A DNA stretch of 41,737 bases, taken from assembly GCA_030149245.1 (NCBI GenBank), contig JASBRX010000047.1, positions 1 to 41,737 on the forward strand. Direction: 5' to 3'. This document shows positions 1 through 6,624 of the stretch, in pieces. Below the pieces are notes generated by a model, which was not told the DNA's origin, ran no database searches, and was given only the letters and a program-made list of their open reading frames with translations. Position 1 is the first letter of the stretch, and each line of letters begins with the position of its first letter. The position numbers and the translations under genes are program-made. Source of the stretch: Sphingomonas bacterium (GTDB lineage: Bacteria > Pseudomonadota > Alphaproteobacteria > Sphingomonadales > Sphingomonadaceae).

Positions 1-840
1 GCGAACGAGCTGTCGCACCCCGAACTGACCCAGCTCATCCTCGACGAGTCGGGCTATACCGCGATGCTCCAGGCCGACCGCAGCGCCGAGGCCGCGGGCC
101 GCCTCGAAAACCTCTCCGAACTCGTCCGCGCGATGGAGGAATATGAAACGCTCGGCGCGTTCCTCGAACACGTCTCCCTCGTCATGGACAATGACGGCAA
201 TGCCGACGAGCCCAAGGTCACGATCATGACCATCCACGCGGCCAAGGGTCTGGAATTCGACACCGTCTTCCTCGCCGGCTGGGAGGAAGGCCTGTTCCCC
301 AGCCAGCGCTCGCTCGACGAAGGCGGCCTCGCGTCCTTGGAGGAGGAACGCCGCCTCGCTTATGTCGCGATCACGCGCGCGCGCCGCCAGGCAACCATCC
401 TCCACGCCGCCAACCGCCGCATCTACGGCCAATGGACCAGCAGCATCCCCAGCCGCTTCGTCGGCGAGCTGCCCAAGGAACATATCGACGAGGAAAGCAC
501 CCTCTCCGGCGGCGCCTCACTCTGGCGCGCCAACTGGAGCGAACACACCGACCCCTTCGCCCATGTCGGCCGCGGCACCGGCCGCGGCCCCGGCTGGCAA
601 CGCGCCGCCGCCCCCAGCTCAACCTTCACCACCGCCCCCAAGCGCGTAGTGGAGAGCCGCGGGAGCGCAGTCAGCCTCGGCAACAAGGGCCGCGACGACC
701 TGTCGCTAGGGATGCGCGTCTTCCACCAGAAATTCGGATATGGCGAAATCGTCGAGATCGAAGGCAACAAGCTCGAGATCGAGTTCGAGACTGCCGGGCG
801 GAAGCGGGTGATGGACAGCTTCGTCAGCAACGACGCCTAG
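1..840 (+). CDS. uvrD: UvrD/PcrA-type superfamily 1 DNA helicase, C-terminal part (5' end outside window)
   Basis: ATP-dependent 3'-5' DNA helicase of nucleotide excision and mismatch repair. Only the last 279 codons are in the window, and the frame is open from base 1. Visible are helicase motif V (TIHAAKGLEFD, about residue 79) and motif VI (EEERRLAYVAITRARR, about residue 112), which belong to the second RecA-like domain. A low-complexity linker rich in Ala, Pro and Arg follows. The C-terminal segment (GMRVFHQKFGYGEIVEIEGNKL) is the Tudor-like domain that UvrD/PcrA uses to bind RNA polymerase. That tail separates it from Rep and RecB. The start codon and the Walker A motif lie upstream of the window. 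Confidence 0.95.
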   Translation, partial: ANELSHPELTQLILDESGYTAMLQADRSAEAAGRLENLSELVRAMEEYETLGAFLEHVSLVMDNDGNADEPKVTIMTIHAAKGLEFDTVFLAGWEEGLFPSQRSLDEGGLASLEEERRLAYVAITRARRQATILHAANRRIYGQWTSSIPSRFVGELPKEHIDEESTLSGGASLWRANWSEHTDPFAHVGRGTGRGPGWQRAAAPSSTFTTAPKRVVESRGSAVSLGNKGRDDLSLGMRVFHQKFGYGEIVEIEGNKLEIEFETAGRKRVMDSFVSNDA

Positions 841-845
841 AAAAG

Positions 846-867
846 CCCCTCCTCTTCAGAGGAGGGG
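846..867. terminator. bidirectional hairpin between uvrD and parE
   Basis: Perfect 9-bp stem CCCCTCCTC / GAGGAGGGG with a TTCA loop, 6 bases after the uvrD stop. On the minus strand the stem is followed by GCTTTTC, a usable U-tract for ending the parDE transcript; on the plus strand it is followed by TTGG. The stem resembles the CCTCCCC palindromes in the repeat at 29283-29441. Confidence 0.65.
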
Positions 868-900
868 TTGGAGTGGAGGACACTCGGCAGAGCCAACCGC

Positions 901-1209
901 CTAATCCCCCCGCAACATCCCCGCCAGATCCTGCCCGGCATAGGCGATGGTCAGGATCACCACATCATCCCCCGACACCACATAACCAATCGTCGCCCGC
1001 CGCCGAAACGGAATGGTCCGCAATCCGAGCCGAAGGTCGTCGCGCGGCGTCCCTCGATGCGCAAACTCGCTGCGCGTAAGGCATCGGTCGATCAGATCGT
1101 TCGTTAAGCCATCGGCGACCTCAGCCGAAGCCTCCTGCGTCACATAGGTCCGCAACGCATCCAGTTGCCGCCAGACACGCGGCGCGAACACAATGCGGTA
1201 TCGCTTCAT
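901..1209 (-). CDS. parE: ParE/RelE-superfamily toxin
   Basis: 102 aa, the usual size for a ParE toxin. The N-terminus (RYRIVFAPRVWRQLDALRTYV) and the C-terminal strand (VVILTIAYAGQD) fit the RelE/ParE fold: an N-terminal helical hairpin, a central sheet with Arg-rich strands (GLRTIPFRRRATIGYVV), and a closing hydrophobic strand. ParE members usually poison DNA gyrase, but whether this one acts on gyrase or on mRNA cannot be told from sequence. Its ATG overlaps the TGA of the upstream antitoxin gene by 4 bases (ATGA), so the two are translationally coupled, antitoxin first. The hairpin at 846-867 probably ends the operon. Confidence 0.85.
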   Translation of the reverse strand: MKRYRIVFAPRVWRQLDALRTYVTQEASAEVADGLTNDLIDRCLTRSEFAHRGTPRDDLRLGLRTIPFRRRATIGYVVSGDDVVILTIAYAGQDLAGMLRGD

Positions 1210-1481
1210 CCGTGCGCGCGCCGCGCGTCCGCCAGCTTCCGCCGCAGCTCATCGACCGTCATCACCGCGGCGGGATCAGCCTTCCACGCATCATATGCTG
1301 CCGCCAGTTCCTCTCGCTCCCACGCCATCCGCGCAGGATCGCCGTCGCGCGTCGCCAGTGCGCGAAGACTCTCCTCCACGACTTCACTCACACTCGCATA
1401 CTCCCCCGCACTGACCCGCGCCTCAACGGCATCGGCCAGATCTTCGGGCAGTTCGATATCAAGGCGGCGGGTGGATTCCAT
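1206..1481 (-). CDS. parD: ParD-like ribbon-helix-helix antitoxin
   Basis: 91 aa. The first ~45 residues form a ribbon-helix-helix DNA-binding domain (short strand RRLDIELP, then two helices, with SVSEVVEESLRAL at the start of helix B). The C-terminal half (WEREELAAAYDAWKADPAAVMTVDELRRKL) is an acidic helix expected to wrap the toxin. ParD proteins neutralise ParE and repress their own promoter. The start is ATG at 1481, preceded by AAAGG. A good promoter (TTGAAC - 17 bp - TATCAT) lies just upstream. It diverges from the gene starting at 1551. Confidence 0.85.
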   Translation of the reverse strand: MESTRRLDIELPEDLADAVEARVSAGEYASVSEVVEESLRALATRDGDPARMAWEREELAAAYDAWKADPAAVMTVDELRRKLADARRAHG

Positions 1482-1507
1482 CGGATAACCTTTGGCGCTA
1501 AGCTGGC

Positions 1508-1536
1508 ATGATATGGCGGGATGCGGGGCGGTTCAA
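1508..1536 (-). promoter_or_regulatory. sigma-70-type promoter of parDE
   Basis: Read on the minus strand: -35 TTGAAC (1531-1536), 17-bp spacer, -10 TATCAT (1508-1513). The -10 is about 27 bases before the parD ATG. The -35 ends 14 bases from the TTG start of the divergent gene, so a ParD operator here could also affect that operon. Seen by eye only. Confidence 0.6.
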
Positions 1537-1550
1537 GCGAGGGGTAGAAG

Positions 1551-1799
1551 TTGAAAACCACACGCTATTTCTCGGAGCAGGTCGTGCGCAAGCGCCCCTA
1601 TCTGCGCCCGGAATGGATCGCTGCCGTCATCGCCAACCCGCTCGCCAGGATCGATCAGGAGGACGGCCGCATCCGGTTCTGGGGCAGAGTTGAGACTGAC
1701 GACGGCACACGCTACATACTGCGCGTCGTGACCCTCGAAGATGGCGAAACCGTCCACAACGCCTTTTTCGACCGCGACTTCAAGGAGACCGGCGCGTGA
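1551..1799 (+). CDS. small BrnT/DUF4258-like protein paired with DUF2283
   Basis: 82 aa, TTG start at 1551 preceded by GAGGGG (1539-1544), 6 bases away. Key segments are RYFSEQVVRKRPYLRPEWI, GRIRFWGRV and a C-terminal LRVVTLEDGETVHNAFFDRDF. Similar small basic proteins are commonly found directly upstream of DUF2283 genes, and the fold prediction (compact alpha/beta, RelE/BrnT-like) is inferred from memory. It may be a toxin or a metabolic small protein; no activity is known. Its TGA overlaps the GTG start of the next gene (GTGA), which implies coupled translation and a fixed protein ratio. Confidence 0.7.
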   Translation: MKTTRYFSEQVVRKRPYLRPEWIAAVIANPLARIDQEDGRIRFWGRVETDDGTRYILRVVTLEDGETVHNAFFDRDFKETGA

Positions 1800-2011
1800 A
1801 GCTCCATTATTATCCGGAAACCGACAGTCTCTATATTGAACTGTCGAGCGCCGACAGCGCCGAAACCCGCGCGATCAGCGACTCCGTGAACGTCGATTTC
1901 GACGCCGATGGTGGGATTGTGGGGATCGACATCGACCATGCATCGAAGCGCCTTGATCTGACGTCGCTTGAGACGTCGGAATTGCCGTTGCGCGATTTGA
2001 GGGCGGCTTGA
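1796..2011 (+). CDS. DUF2283 domain protein
   Basis: 71 aa, GTG start overlapping the upstream stop by 4 bases. The sequence MKLHYYPETDSLYIELSS, followed by SVNVDFDADGGIVGIDIDHAS, is the typical DUF2283 pattern: short beta strands with a Tyr-rich start and a G-x-V-G-I-D-I turn. The family has no established function. It is often encoded next to small toxin-like partners, so an antitoxin or partner role is possible. Its TGA overlaps a TTG codon that can start the HNH gene (TTGA), making a chain of three overlapping genes. Confidence 0.8.
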   Translation: MKLHYYPETDSLYIELSSADSAETRAISDSVNVDFDADGGIVGIDIDHASKRLDLTSLETSELPLRDLRAA

Positions 2012-2811
2012 TCGCTACTGTTATGGTAAACCTTACAAAGCGTGACAGCCATGAAGACGCGTCCACAAGTCTAAGCGCTAGACTTGAGAGAATGAGTGTC
2101 GCTCCTAACGATATAGGGCTGGAGTATTACGCAGTAACGCTGACCGCGGACGCCTCAGGTAAACCGGAAAATGCTGTGCATAGCCGCTGGGTCGGCTGGG
2201 ATGAGAATGATCCTCGATATGAACTGCGCGCCGCTAGAGTAGTATCTGCCTCCCATGCCGAACTCTGGAAAAGCATTGGCCAACCGTGCTATTATATTTT
2301 CGACGACCTGGGCCTTCTGGCGTTTATGGTTGCTGGCGGGAACGGATTGATCGAGAGAAAATACGCTGAAGAAGCCACTCCACATTGGCTGGTGCCCGAG
2401 CGTAGTTACCAGCTAGGCCCAATCGGGTTCGTTCATGAAAATCTGGTTCCGACGCCAGCGCTCAAACGCGCCCCAAATCCCAAGCTCCGAATGCAGGTTA
2501 TTCAAAGGGATCGCCGTCGCTGTCGAATTTGCGGCCGCAATCCGGATGACAACACAGACCTAGTCCTACACGTGCACCACATAAGACCTTGGGAAAGAGG
2601 CGGACTTACCGATCCTGCAAACCTCATCACACTCTGCCATACTTGTCATGCTGGGTTGGACCCGCATTATGACCCAAGTTTGTTCTCTTATATCTCAAAC
2701 GACGGGTCGCTTTCGGATCAACCCTTCCTTGACGGGGTTATGCGCTACAGACAGGCGGTGCAGGGCTGGATGAAGAACTCTTCGCAAAGGCGAAACGCGC
2801 GCCGCGCCTAA
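2008..2811 (+). CDS. HNH endonuclease with unrecognised N-terminal domain
   Basis: 267 aa from TTG at 2008; an in-frame ATG at 2023 (residue 6) is an alternative start. The C-terminal part is a zinc-ribbon HNH nuclease: C172-x2-C175, H188-V-H-H191 with the core histidines, N205 in ANLITLC, and C210-x2-C213. All metal and catalytic positions are present, so it should be active on DNA. Residues 1-150 (with YYAVTLTADASGKPENAVHS) are not a domain I recognise. Base composition is clearly lower in G+C than its neighbours, with many aat, tat, att and aga codons, indicating acquisition by transfer. The overlap with the DUF2283 gene suggests co-expression. A role in defence or mobile-element biology is inference. 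Confidence 0.85.
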   Translation: MIATVMVNLTKRDSHEDASTSLSARLERMSVAPNDIGLEYYAVTLTADASGKPENAVHSRWVGWDENDPRYELRAARVVSASHAELWKSIGQPCYYIFDDLGLLAFMVAGGNGLIERKYAEEATPHWLVPERSYQLGPIGFVHENLVPTPALKRAPNPKLRMQVIQRDRRRCRICGRNPDDNTDLVLHVHHIRPWERGGLTDPANLITLCHTCHAGLDPHYDPSLFSYISNDGSLSDQPFLDGVMRYRQAVQGWMKNSSQRRNARRA

Positions 2812-2919
2812 GGCCACAAAGCCGACGATCCACCCGCGCCTGTCTCCTCCGCGCGCCGAAGAACAAACAAAAAACAAACCCCTTTCCTACAACCCGCATC
2901 CCAGCACATAAGCTGGTGG

Positions 2920-3312
2920 ATGACCGACTCACCCACCCCGCCCGCCCCAACCTGCGGCCGCGCCGATGGCTGGACTGCGCGGCGTCAGACCGACTTCATC
3001 CATGCCCTCGCCGTCATGGGCACCGTCACCCGCGCCTGCAAAGCCGTCGGGATGAGCCGCCAGACCGCCTACAAATTGCGTGAGCGGCCCGAGGCGGCCA
3101 ACTTCGCCCGTGCATGGTATGCGGCGTTGATGATGGGCTATGACCGCCTGTTCAGCATGGCGATGGACCGCGCGCTCAATGGCGTCACGCGCCCGCGCTA
3201 CTATCGCGGGCGTCAGATCGGCACGATCACCCGCCCCGATTTCCGCATGGCGCTGGCCGCGCTGGCCGAGCCGCCCGAACTGCCGCAACGCCATCGCAAA
3301 CTGACAGAATGA
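2920..3312 (+). CDS. helix-turn-helix protein, terminase-small-subunit-like
   Basis: 130 aa, ATG start after a weak GGTGG. After a Pro-rich N-terminus, residues ~18-55 (WTARRQTDFIHALAVMGTV, then ACKAVGMSRQTAYKLRER) form a helix-turn-helix of the kind found in phage terminase small subunits and Homeodomain-like/HTH_7 proteins. The rest (FARAWYAALMMGYDRLFSMA, GVTRPRYYRGRQIG) carries a basic tail. No phage genes are adjacent, so it is either a domesticated phage remnant or a sphingomonad-specific DNA-binding protein. The ~108 bases upstream contain an A-rich stretch (aacaaacaaaaaacaaac) and may hold its promoter. It converges on the DoxX-like gene. Confidence 0.7.
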   Translation: MTDSPTPPAPTCGRADGWTARRQTDFIHALAVMGTVTRACKAVGMSRQTAYKLRERPEAANFARAWYAALMMGYDRLFSMAMDRALNGVTRPRYYRGRQIGTITRPDFRMALAALAEPPELPQRHRKLTE

Positions 3313-3337
3313 AGCGCGTTGCGCGGAACTTCGTCAG
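3301..3337. terminator. hairpin overlapping two convergent stops
   Basis: Nested inverted repeat CTGAC (3301-3305) / GTCAG (3333-3337), with inner GAAG/CTTC and CGCG/CGCG arms, followed by TTT. It covers the stop codons of both the HTH gene (plus) and the DoxX-like gene (minus) and could end both transcripts. Confidence 0.45.
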
Positions 3338-3768
3338 TTTCGCGACGCCGCCACGCCCCGCTCCACCCGCACCGCGCCGACCGTCCATAACGCCCACGCA
3401 ACAATCAACGGCTGCGCCAGCAATCGCGGCACATGGTACCACGCCGACAGACCCGTCCCGCTCCCACTCAGCCACGCCAGGTCGATCATCGCGTGCTTCA
3501 CATTGGCCGGCCACACGCACAGCGCATAGAGTGCCAGCGCCCAGCCCGCCGCCAACCGCCACCGCCGGGTCAGCAGCGCGGCGGCGCAGATCAGCTCAGC
3601 TGCACCGGTGGTCAGCACCACCTCGCGCGCGTCCCACGGGACCCAAGCCGGCACGATCCGCACCATCGCATCGGTGAACAGGAAATGCGCCACGCCGGCC
3701 GCTGCATAGAAGATCGGGAGCGACCACCGCCCGATCCGCCGCCCCCGCGTCTCCGGCAGCTCCGCCAT
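3334..3768 (-). CDS. DoxX-like integral membrane protein
   Basis: 144 aa with four predicted membrane segments: about residues 16-34 (LPIFYAAAGVAHFLFTDAM), 50-68 (VVLTTGAAELICAAALLT), 73-92 (LAAGWALALYALCVWPANV) and 112-132 (LLAQPLIVAWALWTVGAV). The pattern, including the N-terminal FYAAAGVAHF and the WPANV-KHAM turn, matches the DoxX/MauE-type four-helix family. Members are usually thiosulfate- or redox-related or uncharacterised; no specific function is claimed. It lies 5 bases downstream of tpiA on the same strand, so the two are probably cotranscribed from the tpiA promoter. Confidence 0.75.
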   Translation of the reverse strand: MAELPETRGRRIGRWSLPIFYAAAGVAHFLFTDAMVRIVPAWVPWDAREVVLTTGAAELICAAALLTRRWRLAAGWALALYALCVWPANVKHAMIDLAWLSGSGTGLSAWYHVPRLLAQPLIVAWALWTVGAVRVERGVAASRN

Positions 3769-3773
3769 CGTGG

Positions 3774-4520
3774 CTACAGCGTCGCCGCCGCTTCAATGAT
3801 CGGCACGAACTTCGCCGCAGTCAGGCTCGCCCCGCCGACCAGCGCGCCATCGACATTGTCCACGGCCAGGATCTCGCCCGCATTGGCCCCGGTTACCGAC
3901 CCGCCATACAGGATGCGGATCGCCTCGGCCTTCTCCGCCCCGACCATCATGCCCAGCTTGGCGCGGGCGATGGCGTGGATCAGCTCGATCTCCTCCAGCG
4001 TCGGGGTCCGCCCAGTGCCGATCGCCCAGCGCGGTTCATAGGCCAGCGTGAACCAGCTACCGTCCGCATCCTCGGGCACCGATTTCTCGATCTGCGCCTG
4101 CACCACCCGCTCGGCGCGCCCGGCATTGCGCTCCGCCTCGGTCTCGCCGACGCACAGGATGACGTTGAGGCCATGGCGATGCGCCGCCGCCGCCTTGGCC
4201 CAGGCGTCATGGCTGGTCTCGTTCTGGTCGGCCCGCCGCTCGCTATGCCCGACAATGGTCAGCGTGGCGCCCGCGTCCTTCAGCATCGGGGCAGAGATGC
4301 ATCCGGTATGCGCGCCGCTGTCATTCTCATGGCAATCCTGCCCGCCAATCGGCATCCCGCCTGCAACCACCACCGCCGAGGCGATCAGCGTCGCCGGGGG
4401 GCACAGCGCGACATCGACGCCCGGATTGGCGGCGGCAGCTTCGGCAATCGCCGCGACCTCGCCCAGCGAGTCGGTGACGCCGTTCATCTTCCAATTGCCC
4501 GCCACCAGCTTGCGCCGCAT
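3774..4520 (-). CDS. tpiA: triosephosphate isomerase
   Basis: 248 aa; interconverts dihydroxyacetone phosphate and glyceraldehyde 3-phosphate in glycolysis and gluconeogenesis in the cytoplasm. Hallmarks: N-terminal RKLVAGNWKMNG with the catalytic Lys; VGHSERR with the catalytic His (about residue 93); LAYEPRWAIGTG with the catalytic Glu (about 163); and the phosphate-binding ILYGGSV and GALVGGASL near the C-terminus. The start at 4520 is chosen because MRRKLVAGNWKMN is the family N-terminus and GGGGAAG precedes it; the longer open frame upstream has no family match. ppiD diverges from it across a 152-base gap. Confidence 0.97.
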   Translation of the reverse strand: MRRKLVAGNWKMNGVTDSLGEVAAIAEAAAANPGVDVALCPPATLIASAVVVAGGMPIGGQDCHENDSGAHTGCISAPMLKDAGATLTIVGHSERRADQNETSHDAWAKAAAAHRHGLNVILCVGETEAERNAGRAERVVQAQIEKSVPEDADGSWFTLAYEPRWAIGTGRTPTLEEIELIHAIARAKLGMMVGAEKAEAIRILYGGSVTGANAGEILAVDNVDGALVGGASLTAAKFVPIIEAAATL

Positions 4521-4672
4521 CCCGCTTCCCCTTTGTCCACTATTGGACAGGCCGATAGGCTGCGGCGAAAGGCCGCACAAGCACCTTGCCGCGTCCCGCT
4601 ACCGTTGTCGCTTGATGCCCGTGCCCCCGCCCCCTAAAGCGGGCGCAATTCTTCCCATTTCAGCGGGTATCC

Positions 4673-6619
4673 ATGCTCACCAATTTCCGCCGCATCATCT
4701 TCTCGACCCCCGGCAAGATCGTTGCCCTGCTGCTGCTGGTGGCGCTCGGCGTCGGCTTTGCGATGATGGACGTCCAGAATCTGGGCGTCGGCGGCCCCTC
4801 GGCGAACGGCGCGCTGGTTCAGGTCGGCGACAAGAAGCTGACCCAGCAGGAGATGCAGGACCGCCTCCGCAATGCGTTGGAGCGTGTCCGTCAGCAACAA
4901 CCGATGCTCGACATGGCGCAGTTTGTCCGCACCGGCGGGTTCGATCAGGTGCTGAACCAGGTGATCGACGGCATGGCGCTGGAGGAATATGCCGCCGAGC
5001 ACGGCATGGTCGTCTCCCCCGCCGCGATCGACGGACAGATCGCGTCGATCCCAGCATTCCAGGGCTTCGACGGCAAGTTCAGCCAGCAGCGCTTCGACCA
5101 GTTCCTGTCGGAACAGCGGATTACCGCCGAACAGGTGCGCAGCGATATCCGCCGCGAAACGCTGGTGCAGTGGCTGATGGCGCCGATCGCCAACCCCGGC
5201 CCGGTCCCGGCGGAACTTGCGCTGCCTTATGCTTCGCTGATGCTGGAACGGCGCAAGGGTTCGGTCGGCTATGTGCCGATCGGCGCAATTGCTCCGGGCA
5301 ACCCGCCGACCGAGGCGGAGCTTCAGGCCTATTACAAGAAGAATGTCGGCCGCTACACGCTGCCCGAACGCCGCGTGGTCCGCTACGCCGTGGTGACCCC
5401 CGCCCAGTTCGAGGCCGGTGCCAAGGCGACCGAGGCGGAAATCGCCGCGGAGTATAAGAAAAACGCGGCGCAATATGCCGCCACCACCCGCCGCAATCTG
5501 GCGCAGATCATCGTCGCCGACGAAAATGCGGCGAAGGGCATTGCAGCCAAGGTCAAGGCCGGCACGTCGATGGCCGACGCCGCCAAGGCGGCCGGTCTGC
5601 AGGCGTCGACCGTGCCCAACGCCGAGAAGGAAGCCTTTGCCCGCGCAACCAGCCCCGCCATCGCCAACGCCGCCTTCGCCGGTGCGCAGGGCGCGGTGGT
5701 CGGTCCGCTCCGCTCGCAACTCGGTTGGCACATCGTCCGGGTCGAGGGAATCGAACAGGTCGCCGGCAAGTCGCTCGATCAGGTCCGCGGCGAACTCGCC
5801 GAAACCATCGCCAAGACCAAGCTTGCCACGGCGCTGGCCGATGTGCGCGCGAAGATCGACAGCGAGATCGCCGGCAACGCGACCTTCGACGAACTGGTCG
5901 CCGGATCGAAGCTGAAGGCCGAAACCAGCGCCCCGCTCTTCCCCGATGGTCGCGCCACGGCCGGCGGTGAAACCGCGCCAGACCCCACGCTCGCCCAGAT
6001 CGCCCAGGCCGGTTTCTCGATGGAGCCGACCGACGATCCCCAGCTGGTCGCACTGGGCAGCGAAGGCGCCTTTGCGCTGGTCAAAACCGACCGCGTGGTC
6101 GCCGCCGCCCCGCGCCCCCTCGCCGAAATCCGCCCGACCGTGGCCGACGACCTTGTCCGCAGCCGTCAGCTCGACGGCGCGCGCAAGGCCGCCAATGCGA
6201 TCGTCGCCAAGCTGAGCAAGGGCATGCCGATCGCTCAGGCGATGAGGGAAAGCGGCCTCAACCTGCCCGCGATCCAGCCGCTCGATGCCTCGCGCGGTCA
6301 GCTCGCGCAGATGGGCGACCAGCTGCCCCCGCCGGTCCGGCTGATGTTCAGCATGGCCGAGAAAAAGGCCAAGGCTATCCCCGCCCCTGAACAGGGCGGA
6401 TACTGGATTGTCCAGCTCGACGATATCGAAGAGGGCAATGCCAAGGGGAACGCCGCGCTGATCGGGCAGACCCGCGGCCAGCTGGGCCAGCTGATCGGCA
6501 ATGAATATGTCGAACAGTTCGCCGCCGCCGCGCGCAAGGCGGTGAAAGTCAAGCGAAACGAAGCCGCCATTGCCGCGCTCAAAGCGCAGCTGAGCGGTCA
6601 GGCGACGGGCGGCAATTGA
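4673..6619 (+). CDS. ppiD: PpiD-type membrane-anchored periplasmic peptidyl-prolyl isomerase / chaperone
   Basis: 648 aa. A single N-terminal membrane anchor (residues ~14-34, KIVALLLLVALGVGFAMMDV) is followed by a SurA_N/PpiD chaperone domain (LVQVGDKKLTQQEMQDRL onward). A parvulin-like PPIase domain lies at about residues 270-365 (ARATSPAIANAAFAG, then GPLRSQLGWHIVRVEGI). A long C-terminal helical region follows. PpiD sits at the SecYEG exit and helps fold outer-membrane and periplasmic proteins. The stop TGA overlaps the TTG that could open trpE, and trpE's ATG is only 5 bases further, so trpE is cotranscribed. The parvulin core is weakly conserved, as in many alphaproteobacterial PpiD proteins, and its isomerase activity may be low. 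Confidence 0.92.
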   Translation: MLTNFRRIIFSTPGKIVALLLLVALGVGFAMMDVQNLGVGGPSANGALVQVGDKKLTQQEMQDRLRNALERVRQQQPMLDMAQFVRTGGFDQVLNQVIDGMALEEYAAEHGMVVSPAAIDGQIASIPAFQGFDGKFSQQRFDQFLSEQRITAEQVRSDIRRETLVQWLMAPIANPGPVPAELALPYASLMLERRKGSVGYVPIGAIAPGNPPTEAELQAYYKKNVGRYTLPERRVVRYAVVTPAQFEAGAKATEAEIAAEYKKNAAQYAATTRRNLAQIIVADENAAKGIAAKVKAGTSMADAAKAAGLQASTVPNAEKEAFARATSPAIANAAFAGAQGAVVGPLRSQLGWHIVRVEGIEQVAGKSLDQVRGELAETIAKTKLATALADVRAKIDSEIAGNATFDELVAGSKLKAETSAPLFPDGRATAGGETAPDPTLAQIAQAGFSMEPTDDPQLVALGSEGAFALVKTDRVVAAAPRPLAEIRPTVADDLVRSRQLDGARKAANAIVAKLSKGMPIAQAMRESGLNLPAIQPLDASRGQLAQMGDQLPPPVRLMFSMAEKKAKAIPAPEQGGYWIVQLDDIEEGNAKGNAALIGQTRGQLGQLIGNEYVEQFAAAARKAVKVKRNEAAIAALKAQLSGQATGGN

Positions 6620-6624
6620 TCGCG

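Noticed and set aside
432..1079. Alternative-frame Arg/Pro-rich frame over the end of uvrD
   Set aside because: Shadow frame of high-G+C coding DNA; the uvrD frame contains the helicase motifs and the Tudor-like tail.
2155..2385. Antisense frame inside the HNH gene
   Set aside because: No start signal and no domain; the plus-strand HNH with full zinc motif explains the DNA.
4521..4580. Longer tpiA starting at 4580
   Set aside because: The 20 extra codons are not homologous, and the family N-terminus and ribosome-binding site point to 4520.
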